Shown: in pieces, positions 34,679-45,181 of the stretch
How positions within the stretch are numbered: the stretch's first letter is position 1
Layout: each line of letters starts with the position of its first letter
NCBI GenBank assembly: GCA_039545295.1
Contig: BCIK01000018.1
Coordinates: forward strand, 186,001 to 250,000
Reading direction: 5' to 3'
Origin: Udeniomyces pyricola
Lineage: Eukaryota; Basidiomycota; Tremellomycetes; Cystofilobasidiales; Mrakiaceae
Length of the DNA stretch: 64,000 nt
Position numbers and translations under genes: made by a program
The notes under the pieces: generated by a model
Database searches by the model: none
Told to the model about the DNA's origin: nothing
The model's input: the letters and a program-made list of their open reading frames with translations, nothing else

Positions 34679-35354
34679 GATGAGAGTGTTTTGGGTTGTA
34701 AAGGGAAAGTCGGCGTGGTCGCGGTTGGAAGAGGTGGAAAGAGACGAGACCAGTCGCTACAAAGGACCACAATAAGGAGTAAGGTCTGAGGTGCTGGAGG
34801 GGATATATGAAAGAGTCTTTGAGATGGTTGTGACAGAGGAATTCCAGGCGGAGCGAAGGAAGGCGGAGGAAGGATGATCGAAGGAAAAGCCGAGAAAGCC
34901 TGGCAGAGGAGCTGGATCGAGGAGGAACAGACGTGGACGCACGAAGGAAAGGGCAAACTCGCCCATATTTCTAGTCGGGTAGATGGAGAATCATTCAACT
35001 AACCAGGTGAACAAAAAAATGAAAGACTGTTGTGAAGGGCTAACAGTGTAGATGTTGAATGACGCCCAACGTCAGCGCGCGTGTGTTGTGTGGGGCAATT
35101 CGATCAGTTTCGTCCATCTACTCTCCGAGACTCTCCTCTCTCGTGACTTGTCTTTACGCGCATTCTCATTAATATTTTTTTTTCGTAGTACACCATCCGT
35201 AGTCTCGGCGTGTGCAGTGTTAGAGTAACACGCGACACGAAATTTTTAGCAAAGGCAATATTATCATCGTAACGCGTACCTGATGAATGGCAGGAATGAT
35301 TGGGGTCAATAAGAGGCCGAACTCACGTTCAAGTTAGGGTCTGGTGACGGGAAC
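34679..35354. other. Region between the membrane-protein gene and NTM1
   Basis: 676 bp: the promoter of the membrane-protein gene and the 3' end of NTM1 (both on the minus strand). It contains the minus-strand open frame 34966-34757, possibly an upstream ORF. No other gene is seen. Confidence 0.5.
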
Positions 35355-36857
35355 TCACATGCCGACAGGGAAAAGTTCTTCCGGGAAGCCCGTCTGAGAA
35401 CAACACAAATCCAAACAATTCAAGCGGTCAGAAATGGTCTGACAGGGTTCTGTCGCCCAGAACGAGCAAGCCCGATCGAGGGACTGACCTGAAGTTCATT
35501 TCGGATGATGGTAAGGCCGGCCTGCTCAAACGTATACCTCCACGCTTTATCGGACCTGATAGAACAGGGCAGGAAAATGTTCAGAACATCAGGACGCGCT
35601 TTTATGATGACAACCCAAGAACCACGGTCAACAGAGCCTAGTGCGTCAGCCAACTTACCTCGTCAAACTCGAGTCGTCATCATCCCAAACAACGGACCCC
35701 TGCTCGCCGTCTTTCTCTTCGTCGGGGCAGAGATTCTCCTTGACCATGATAAGGGCGTCGGCCGTGCTCGGCGACGTGTTTTCGATAAGGGCCTTCTTGG
35801 CGGTTTTGAAGAATTCGATCAGATCAGGCGTCGAAACTGGGAGAAGGACAGGCACCGGAAGGGTCAGATCCGGCAATACAGCCTCAATGGCTCTATCGCA
35901 GTTAAAGTAAATCAGATTTGTATCCACTCACGGTGGCCAAGGCACCACTGGCACATGATGCTAAGCAAGGGACAACACGATTGGTTTCTGGTCAGCATGC
36001 GGGAAGCTCATGTTCAGCACGTCTGTGAGAAAAATCACGGTCGGATGTACTCACACATCATACTTGAGGCCCTTTGCATCCTCTCCAAGAGTATCCTGCC
36101 ACAAGCCCCGCCTAGCCTTCTCAACGGCTGTCTTGCCCGGCTCGCTCGGGTCGAATCCGGCGAGTCCGCCTTCCCAAAACCGCGCGGCCTTGGGAGCGAT
36201 ACCCTTTGGCAGGCTGGTCTTCTTGACTTCCCCGTCAGTCTTTGTGTCCTGCTCTGGTCGTTGGCTGGCCTCTTCCGAGGTTTCTTCGAGCCCCTTCCAC
36301 TCTTTACTCGCGACGACGGCCTGAGCGAGGAAATGAGGAGCCGGCTCGAGGACTTCGACGGTGTCGACCAGGTGAATTAAGACGCTCGCCGTGACTCGTC
36401 CGATGCCGGCTCCAACATCAAGAGCTCGGGTGCGATGAGTGACTGGTGGGGGGTTGAGGGGAGCTATCGATGAGGGCACCTTGGACAGACGAGGGACAAG
36501 GGAGAGCAGGAAGTTTCGGCTTGCGAGGGCGTCGACCCGAGAGACATGTCCAAAGCCGCCCAGAACGCCATCAACGGACGCGGGAATGGTCTCCCAGTAC
36601 TTGATTCCTGAGCACAGTTCATTAATAAGGGTCGATATAGTGGTGGGTGTAGCGGTACATGAAGATGGGTGTGTGAGAGCAATGATCACGACAAATACGA
36701 GACGTAGCAACGGCAGACCGGTCAGCACCGGGCTTTCCCCGGTTCTGAACGACCTAGCAAGCTGTTGGGAATGCAGCACGCAATGATACGAACCATCGTC
36801 AAAGTTGGGAGTAGGCTCAGTCTTGGGCTTCTTGGTGTGTCGTCTGGAGGCAGGCAT
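35355..36857 (-). CDS. NTM1: Protein alpha-N-terminal methyltransferase (NTM1/Tae1)
   Basis: S-adenosylmethionine-dependent enzyme that methylates the alpha-amino group of proteins beginning X-Pro-Lys after Met removal; known targets of the family include ribosomal proteins. Exons in transcript order: 36857-36794, 36607-36055, 35960-35932, 35836-35659, 35555-35489, 35393-35355; phases close on 309 residues. The hallmark is YWETIPASVDGVLGGFGHVS, which carries the family-specific N-terminal residues. The SAM-binding loop is ALDVGAGIGRVT. Other conserved parts are LEPAPHFLAQA, DVIMCQWCLGHL and LIMVKENL. An insert rich in Glu, Lys and Thr (about residues 130-165) follows the SAM core. The DVIMCQWCLGHLS segment spans a 29-nt exon. 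The start at 36857 is the first ATG of the frame. Confidence in identity is high. Confidence 0.94.
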
Positions 36858-37196
36858 GATGAGGGTTGAGAGTTGAGATGTTGAACGAGGAAAAGGCAAG
36901 AATCGTCGTTGCATGAGAGAGGAAAGGGCAACTCGAACGAGTTGCTCCGGCGTTGCAGCTAACTATAATCGCATGCAGCTGAATGCCTCTCATCGATCAC
37001 GACTACATTATTTACTGATAAGTATCGATTGGTTTCATATGTATATATATATATATATGCTCAGTCTGACCGGTAGTAGTTCGTGCATGCATGATTATTA
37101 TATATGTCAGCTAGGCATGCTTATAATTGTGTTTCAGATGTGTCATCCGGCCGGCTTCATCCTCCTCTTCATGCATCGCCCGGCCGTCGCATCATC
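36858..37196. other. NTM1 upstream region / hydrolase 3' region
   Basis: 339 bp. It carries a (TA)n run at 37043-37058 and several TGCATGCA-like short palindromes (37084-37092, 37114-37120). No gene is seen. Confidence 0.5.
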
Positions 37197-38606
37197 TCAC
37201 TCGCGGTTCAGAAACCATTCCTCTCCCGACTTGCCCAGCCGCCTTTTCGCTTTGCCATCCTGCTCGAGCTTTGCCAGATGCAAGTCAACTCCCCGCGAAG
37301 CTGCAACTTGTAGCACCAGACCGATGCCTTGATACATTTCCCCAACCAATTCTTCATTTGTCCATCCCACGGCGTCCTCCTTAGTCTCCTCTTCAGCAGC
37401 TCGGTATCCGCCCGGAAAGGCGTCCACACTACGGGGATCCGTGCTGAGGAGTCGAACAATCTCATCTTCGCGCGCTTGACGGTGAGCAATGTACTTGTGA
37501 ATAGCTTGAGGGTCGTGAATGACGGGACCATGGCCTGGGTAGAGGGTTGTTGGGTTGAGACGCGCAAGATCACGAAGGGAAGCGAGATATGTTGCTAAGT
37601 TCTCGAATACACTAGTGCTACCGCCTGTAAGGCTCGACATAGGAAGGATAGAAAGGAGGAAGAACCAGGTACAGTCATTTAATGAGTAAGGTTCCACGGA
37701 TTCAAATATGTGGAGAACAAATCAAACAAGATACTCGCCAAGAACGGTGTCTGCGGTGAAGATAGACGTCGACCCATCGTCATCCTTCATGACGAGACAT
37801 ATGGAGTCAGTCGTATGTCCTGGTGTGTGGATGGCTCTGAGTTCAACCCCTCCTTCTCCCCAAAATACCTGATGACGAGAAATCATGTGCCTGGTTGATC
37901 AGTCAAGCACTTTACCAAGATGGACGGCACTAACAAAGAGCAAAGGGTAGCCTTACTCGATTAGCATCGATTGGCCATAGAACGGTCCCATCAGCACTCG
38001 GTTCGTATGTGCCTCTAGGCATAGAGCTAGCAATCTCTCCATCATGCTCAGAACTGGGCCACTTCCATACCCTCGGCTTAGCACCTTGTCGCCTACTCAA
38101 TAATTCGAGGACGGCCTTCAATCCACCCCAATGATCCTTGTGGCGATGGCTGATGATGATGTCGCAGATCCTTCCTTCCGGCCCCAAGGCGCTCGATAAT
38201 AGGGAGGCTGAGTAATTCAGCTTGCCTTCGCCCGTGTCTATGAGAATATAAGGTGAACTAGAACCTAGCAAGTATGTATTGGTTCCTGCGGAGAGATACG
38301 CCGACCAGAGGGTTCAGCAAGAAACCAGTGAGTAAACGTCTTGACACGTTTGGTGTTCCTGTTCTCGATCTAAGCAGGATCTGACTAGATTGAAAGAGAT
38401 TTGGATCATCTCTTTGAGTGTACCTTGTAGAGTATAACGCCCTGGATTGCAGCCTAAGATGCGACGGATGAGAGGAGTCAACTGTATGCAGGCCAACGAT
38501 TAAACAGGCAAGGCTAGCGTAAGTTTGTACACTACTCAGTCCAAGACGGAAGACGAGAAGGCTCTACCTGTGTGTCGTCGTCCAAATGCTCAAGAGAAGT
38601 GGACAT
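37197..38606 (-). CDS. Metallo-beta-lactamase-fold hydrolase, LACTB2-like
   Basis: Predicted metal-dependent hydrolase of the LACTB2 group, whose animal member is a mitochondrial endoribonuclease; the fungal substrate is not known to me. Exons in transcript order: 38606-38568, 38481-38424, 38285-37957, 37868-37739, 37624-37197; phases close on 327 residues. Metal ligands visible are the SHRHKDHWGG motif (His79, His81, Asp83, His84), HTPGHTTDS (His160), Asp182 in IFTADTVLGG and His217 in LYPGHGP. After the core comes the C-terminal winged-helix-like region with DEIVRLL. The fourth intron (37738-37625) starts with GC rather than GT. No GT donor there keeps the reading frame and the conserved VLGGSTSVFE. 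The 13-residue first exon has no clear targeting signal. Confidence 0.9.
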
Positions 38607-39115
38607 GATGGGAATGCAGAAATATGAGGGAGGAGGAGGACGTAAGAGGGAAGGCCGGCAAGGAGGAGCCTACCGTACCGGTTTACTCATCATTTCGGCT
38701 TTCTCCGCTTCTCTCCGCCCCGCGAGCAACGTGATCGATTGCTGCTGCAGACTAACGCTCTGCACGCCTGCTCATACGCACGCTGCAGCAGGCAGCGCTT
38801 GGTCCGATGGGAGACATGATTCCAACGTCGGAAAGGAAAATTTCGCGTGATGTCTTGTGCGTCCCGTTCATAGCAAAGGGCAAAGGAATCTACATATCTA
38901 GAAACAGAAAATCCCATGAAAAAGAACAGGAGAGATGGATGAAGAGAGTCACAGTGGATCCTGATAATTGGCAGGTACAAAAAAAGAGATGAGGCAATCT
39001 AAGGCCCAATAACACAACGGAGAAGAGAAAAAGGAAAAAAGACAAGAAGAAAGGACATGAGGGCAAGCAGTATAGATTCTTGGTCAAAATCAACAGTGCC
39101 GAAGATACGGCTGAT
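38607..39115. other. Hydrolase promoter / MFS transporter 3' region
   Basis: 509 bp with no recognisable gene. The right part is A/G-rich and probably holds the transporter's 3' UTR. Confidence 0.5.
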
Positions 39116-42057
39116 CTACATAGTGTAACGGAAGTGGGGATTCTGACAATCTGATAGGATCACAACGGGCGAAGCAAGTGTGTGAGAAAGGGCTAAAACC
39201 ATGTCTATGGATCGTCCGACTCGTTTGACAACGCGGTCGGAAAAGTTGAAGTACATACCAGTAACATCGGCTGCTCCAAGCTCCTGGCCGAGTCGAGCAA
39301 TGTCCTCTTCAGTCCAGCCCATAGCAAGAGCTTCACGGTCGCGCTTTCGGTTCTGGTAAACGTACCAGGACCTCCAGCTGATGATGACGAAGCCCTCGAG
39401 CCCGAAGCAGATGCAGCACCCGAGAAGACCTGGAATGTAGTGAGGAGCGTCCTTGGCTTGGAAAATTTGACTACCGATGATGTTGCCCACACAGTAGGAA
39501 GCAAACGTCGCAGAGCTGATGATAGTTTTCTTGGATCGACCGGCAACATTGGAAGGCAGCAGAGTCCAGGCAAGGAACAGTGAGACGACAAAGGGGACGG
39601 TCATAACTGGCAAGATTTTCACAACGAGAGAAGGGAGGAGCATTGTCAGTCTTGACTTGTGAAACGCTTAACCCCAAAATGAGATTACGTGCTCACAGTA
39701 ACCTCCCCATTTGGGCCATCGATACTCGTTCGTGCTGGGCAACAGACCCATCATGAGCATGCCGACGAATGGCGGGACCACGCTGACCATCATGAAGCTG
39801 CCACAGGAAGGAAGGAAATGACGTGTCAGACTGGCAAGCCTGGAGGATCTTGATGTAAGACAAATGTACTTACTACATGCGAAGGTTGGCCTTTCGGCTC
39901 GTGACAATGCCGACGATGACGAACCACAAGACCGAGGTGACTAGAGCAGCAAAACATTCGCAAAATACAGGGTAGGTCAGATAACGGATGATGGGTTTCC
40001 GTCGCGATTCGCTTATGGACATGAACTCACCTGATCGAGGAATGGTCAGAAGAAGAACCTGCAGCGATGTGAAACCAAACGACTTGTTGAGAACAGAGCC
40101 AAAGGTGGTGATTCCGCTGTCGCATAGGGAAGTGCGAAGAGACCGACGGGCAGATTGAAGGAAAAAGATGTTAATCAAGTCCCGACGATAGTGTATGCTG
40201 ATTGGCATAGAGTGTCAACAATAAGGTAAAACCCTGCCAAAGCCGGAGACTCACCCGTTAGGAATCGACGACAGCATAGCATTTGCGCAAGAAAAGTACA
40301 GGACCGGGTCCTTGAAGGCAGCCCGGGCTTGACTCCAATTGAATTTAGTACCCCCAGTGGTGTCAATGCCAGTCTTTTTTTTTTTGAACGATCATTTGAG
40401 GTCAGCAAAATTTTCCCTCGACTCAGGAAGAACCTGGACTCAGTGGGGAACGGATTGAGGTACAAAGGTATGAACAAAGAAAAAGCTTACCTTGTTCAGA
40501 ACGATTCGGGCATTGGCCATCTTCTTCTCCTCCACTGAGAGCCAGCGAACTTCCTTGGGTGTTCCAAGGAGGAAGAAACAAGCTACCGCAGCAGCAACCG
40601 TCATGCTGCCCAGGAAAAGACCGATAGAGCGCCATCTGCAGTCGACACAACGTAGAGCGTTGTCAGATAAGCAACTCCTCGATCACGTGTGTCTGCAGCC
40701 GATTGTGTTTGGACATACGCAGGGAAGCCATTGGGGTGTTTTTCGGCTGCGGACCCGATGGCATACATGCACAAATCTATGATGATGCCCATCTGTGAAA
40801 GAAGTCATTAAGGTCAAAGTGGGATCTCGAAACCTCAATACATGTGATCCGGACCATGACTTACACCAGCGTTGGCCGACCTAGGTAGAGAAGAGTATGG
40901 AACGAGGAAGCGATCAGCTATCTGCAGCGAAGAAAGATCTGAGACGGGTGTTTGAGCCCCTGCCGACGTCTGTAGGGAAAGACAGACAAACGCACTGGAA
41001 TACCAGACTACGCGAAGAATGTTCCCGGGTCTTGTACCAAGCGCCGATGATGAGGAGGAAGCCCGGAGAAATGCAGCCTGATGGATATGAGATTAATTGT
41101 CAGCTTTTGCAGATAGAAGCTTGAGGGATGTCAGATGGCTAGACACATACACTCGGCAGCACCCTGCAAGGCTCGAACGGCCATTAATTGAGGCCACGTT
41201 TGGCAAGCAGACACGCATCCGACAATGACACCCCAGGTAAGCATGTAGCAAGAAAGGGTCCTGCCAAGGTTAAAACGCTAGAAGGAAACACTGATGAGCC
41301 ATGTTCTACGAACATCTCACTCCGAGGACGTCTTTGCTAGTCAATACAATGATGTACAACTTACCTGCAGGAGATAGCAACTTGGCGACTCAAAGACCAT
41401 GTATGAGACATAGAAGATTGTTGTCAAAAGACTGTATTGTTGTCCGACTAGACCAATGTCTTCCCGCTAAGAAGAGATCAAGAACGAGGGAAAAGAAGGT
41501 ATTTGGATTAGTTGGAGCTCCGATCTAGGTCAGATGGATGGCTCTCCAATCAACTCACCATCCCGAAGAGTGCCTGAGTTGACAGTGAAGTTTTATCGGC
41601 CTATAAGATTGACAATAAAGGAAAGTATCAGCGATCAAAAAAGTCGCGATACCACGAAAAGCTTGGTTGAAAGACGTCTTTTGTGTTTCACCGAGCGCAT
41701 GTCAGCATCGGCACTCACTTGTTGGATACCATAACAAACCCACATCAACGGCAAGAGGTATCGATCGATCTGAGCAAGACAACAAGGGCACAATTAGAAT
41801 ATGCCATCACGACAGACAGCTCGCAAGAAGGATCAACGTTGGCATGAGCAGCTTACCTTTTTAACGAGCCTCGCATATTCCTCTTCGGTGTATTCTCCCT
41901 CTGGAATGAAGGGGTCATCAACCTCTCGAACAGTAACTCCGACGTCTTCCTCTTTGGAGTCGATCTTGAGGTCTCGCTTGTCGTCATAGGATATTTGGGA
42001 GGTGAGTTCCGGGCGAGAGTCTCTCGCGAGAGCAGGCGTGATGAAGCTGTCGGCCAT
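39116..42057 (-). CDS. MFS transporter, Dal5/allantoate-permease (anion:cation symporter) family
   Basis: Twelve-helix plasma-membrane permease of the fungal Dal5-type group, which imports small organic anions such as allantoate, nicotinate, pantothenate or biotin precursors; the substrate cannot be read from sequence. Exons in transcript order: 42057-41857, 41769-41719, 41600-41559, 41466-41365, 41277-41151, 41077-40996, 40880-40865, 40792-40719, 40635-40491, 40373-40255, 40116-40031, 39940-39874, 39797-39697, 39606-39259, 39150-39116; phases close on 531 residues. Typical blocks: KKIDRYLLPLMWVCYGIQQ, ADKTSLSTQALFGM, GLVGQQYSLLTTIFYVSYM, RALQGAAECCISPGF, WYKTREHSSR and LVFQSANAG. A 16-nt exon encodes the QSANAG segment. 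The acceptor at 40373 is preceded by a run of A rather than pyrimidines. The N-terminal 60 residues are hydrophilic. Confidence 0.92.
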
Positions 42058-43488
42058 GATGTACTGTAGTGTAGATGGGGCTGAAGAGATGCGATCTGAA
42101 GGGGCAGATCTGGTTGAAGATGAGAAAGAAGCTCGATGAGATCTGGATCGGTTTAATCATGAAAGGGCGACACAATCTACGCCAAGGCTTCGGGCTTTAG
42201 CTTGCCCGCGATAAGCCTGAAGAACTTGCGCGCGGGCAAGCTGTTAGGTCACCTAATGCTAAACTCCTATCGATACAGCAGCACGACAAGCGGCTGCTTG
42301 GGATGCTATCCTAACGAGTGTCAGATAAGGTACAAGCGAGGCTGAATCGATGAGCGGATCGATGGCGGACGAAACCGGAACGGCTGTCGGTTGATCAAGA
42401 TAGGGTGATGTAACGTTGAACCAGCTTTCAGAGGGGCGTTCTCTGCTCGACCTTCTCCGATCAACGCGCGAGGGTGTTCCTGTCGTGCCATGCAAGCCTA
42501 TGAACGGTACTTGATGTTCGAGCTCCAAGCCCCAAGAGCTTAGCTCACGTCGGTCATGTGATCTCGAGAGCAGCAGTGTCTGTGATGCGGGTGGATGTCC
42601 GAACGAGACGGATGATCATCAGTATATCAGTGTTTGGGCGGTCTCCAGCCGACCCGCGCGCGACCGGCCACGCGTACGCTCGAGTAAAGCTGACTGGTTG
42701 TTGAATTCGTTGAAACGCGCTTTGACAAGTCACTCTGAGAAACTTCAAGCCTGTCGTTGTGAGATCGGGTGCTACCTTCAGTCCCCATGTTAGATAAGAG
42801 AAAGAGCGAGCTGCATACGATATGCAAGTGAGCAGACCAAGTTTTGGGGGGTGCAGTAAAGGATCTAGGAGTTGGACGCCATTGGTAGAGAATGCAGAGA
42901 GGGCTGTTCGAGTGCAGAGAGTAGTTCAGCGGGTAGGAGTTGGAAGATTCGTCGCTGCCCCCAAGTGAGCCCAACAAAGGATTGACTTGAGGACAACGAG
43001 GAGTATTGGGTTGGATGGTTGGTGGAAGTGTGTGCTGAATGGTTGGAGGGGGAAGGAGGGGGGGGGGGGGAAGAGAGAAGAGAGAATGCCCGCGTTCTCG
43101 TCCACCTCATTCCCTTGAAACCCTCGCGGGTTCGGGAACGACGTTTCTTCAGAGAACGCCAGGATCAGTCTCCCATCGCAGATAGATCCACTCCCGTGGG
43201 AAGAGAATGAGCGGAAACAATAAAGCGTGGGGGTCTGAGCCGAAGCTCATACAATTTGAGGTACAAAAGTGAACGGTAGACGATCCCTTTTTGTAAGAGG
43301 CCAAGGCAAGGACACGTTCTGTCTCGCTCGCCGTTGCCTGGACCACGCATTCGCTCATGGCTCGCCGTCATGGCATAATCCAATCCTCGTCCATCCCACA
43401 CATTGCATGATCCATCGCCTGTTTGCAGCTGCCATCCATCATACTCCATCCCCAATACATACATACTGTACATCTAGCATCCAACCCG
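42058..43488. promoter_or_regulatory. Divergent intergenic region, MFS transporter / VPS20
   Basis: 1.43 kb between two divergent starts. It contains a 12-bp inverted repeat (42199-42242) and a G run at 43060-43071. Open frames on the minus strand (42259-42528, 42627-42977, 42865-43110) have no recognisable motif, overlap each other and lack a coherent splice model; I do not call them genes. A small unrecognised gene cannot be excluded. Confidence 0.45.
42199..42242. repeat. 12-bp perfect inverted repeat with 20-nt loop
   Basis: Arms AGCTTGCCCGCG (42199-42210) and CGCGGGCAAGCT (42231-42242) are exact reverse complements and GC-rich. The spacer is 20 nt. It lies about 140 bp upstream of the MFS start codon. 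Confidence 0.9.
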
Positions 43489-44856
43489 ATGGGAGGTCAA
43501 CAAAGCTCAGTCGTCAAGATCACCCCGCAGGACCGAGCCATTCTCGAGTGAGACGCCCAGTGTCGTATCAGTAGCCTTCGGCGCTGTTCTTCCGACAAGG
43601 AGCATCACTTGCTCATCTAGATGACTCATCCGTGCTCGAATTTTTGTTCAAACATAGCCTCAAGCTTCAACGGGATAAACTCCGGCAATACCAAAGAAAG
43701 GTGTCCCTTTCGTTCCTTCGGATCGTCGGCTCGGAGTCTCGACTTCCCGCAGGAGCTAACATGATCTATCATATACCAAACGCGCCCTGTCCGTTCTACC
43801 GTCTCTATTCAGATTGAGCACGTACTAGAAAGAGAGAAACAAATTGCCAAAGAGTCCCTTGCATCTGGTAACAAGGTCAGAATTAGCCGACTCACAAGCA
43901 TATCAGCCTCGCCAACTGGAACAACTAACGCCCTCGTCATATGTCGGACCATCGCCCCTGTATGCACGCGTCTCCGCAGTCAAGAGCGTTGACAGCTTTA
44001 CGGCAGCGCAAGTACCAAGAACAGCTCCTGAATCGGACAGATACCCAGCTCGAGACTTTGCAGTCCTTGGTACGTTGATAAAAGATACTGTGATATCGCT
44101 ATTGAGTCTTACACTCGCCCGTTGCTGGTCTCAGATGCATGCTCATCTTTGCCTTTATTTCAGGTGGCCTCGATTGAGTTTTCCCTGGTCGAAAAGTCAA
44201 TCCTACTTGGTCTTCAGCAGGGCAACTCGGTTCTCAAAGAGATACACAAGGAAATGTCCGTGGAACTGGTGGAGAAGCTCATGGGCGAAACCGATGATGC
44301 CGTTGCATATCAAAAGGTAAGTTTCTTTTACACCTCTTGTTCGAATTGGTTCAGACCCTCACAGAGGGATACGTTGTCGTCTAACACTGTCGCACTTGCA
44401 TTGACTACTTGCAGGAAATCGATGAGGCCTTGCAGTCCAAGATGTCAGTCGATGAAGAAGAAGCGGTCCAGCGGGAGCTGGCCGCCTTGATCGCTGAGCA
44501 GACAAAGTCGACAGAGTCGGAGGTGAGTGACCGACGATATACCAACCGAAGCAGTCTTACATGTCACAGCTCGGATTTTGTCTTATGGTCTTGTTCTCCT
44601 TCCATTCATAGAGCACCAGCGAGTCCGTTATCCCCACGCTCCCCTCTGCTCCAACCTCCGAACCTGTCATCGCACCAACACCCGCAGACGAGGAGGAGCA
44701 CCGGCAAGAAGAAGGTAAGTCTCTCTCGTTAGTCATGTACACTTGTCATATACGCACGTCTGGTACTCGAGCTGACGAGACATCACTATCGGCCTTGACC
44801 GAACAGGTCGACCAGAGCCGCGCCAAAAGGAGGAAAGACAGCTCGTGGCGGCGTAA
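43489..44856 (+). CDS. VPS20: ESCRT-III subunit VPS20 (CHMP6)
   Basis: Nucleates ESCRT-III filaments on endosomes by linking ESCRT-II to Snf7, for multivesicular body sorting. Exons: 43489-43547, 43658-43700, 43813-43875, 43980-44069, 44164-44316, 44415-44522, 44612-44714, 44807-44856; phases close on 222 residues. MGGQQSS fits an N-myristoylation signal (Gly2, Ser6), as known for the family. Diagnostic blocks are SVVKITPQDRAILDLKLQRD, KSILLGLQQGNSVLKEIHKE and MGETDDAVAYQKEIDEAL. The first half is basic and helical. The C-terminal part is acidic, with AVQRELAALIAEQT and a Ser/Thr/Pro-rich segment, and ends ERQLVAA; a MIT-interacting motif is expected there but I cannot point to it. Length is normal for the family. 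Confidence 0.95.
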
Positions 44857-45181
44857 TGACGGCAGAGAGGAACAGTCCGGCGCGCGACGTGTTGTACACT
44901 TGTATTGTATTGTCCTTGATGATAGCATCGCAGTACCATGATAAACCATTTTACTGGACCTCTGTGAAAGATATATCTTTGCTGAGGTTTGTCATTCCGC
45001 CAACGCATCTCGCGCGCTGACGCAATTGCAGATGGGTATATATCAAAGGAGATACTGTAATCGACTGTCGGCCTCATCCGATCGAGTTCGCATGCTGCCC
45101 CATGAGCCCAGCTTGGCTAGCCTTTGCTTTTCTCACTTGCCTCATTCTGCCTTTCAACGCCGACGAACAACCTGCCTAGTC
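44857..45181. other. VPS20 3' region and promoter of the M28 protease gene
   Basis: 325 bp in tandem orientation. The downstream frame is open upstream of the chosen start, with an ATG at 45032, but the hydrophilic extension has no family resemblance. No separate gene is seen. Confidence 0.5.

Noticed and set aside
42259..43110. Three minus-strand open frames in the MFS/VPS20 intergenic region
   Set aside because: They overlap in different frames, have no recognisable domain, and I could not build a splice model that joins them.
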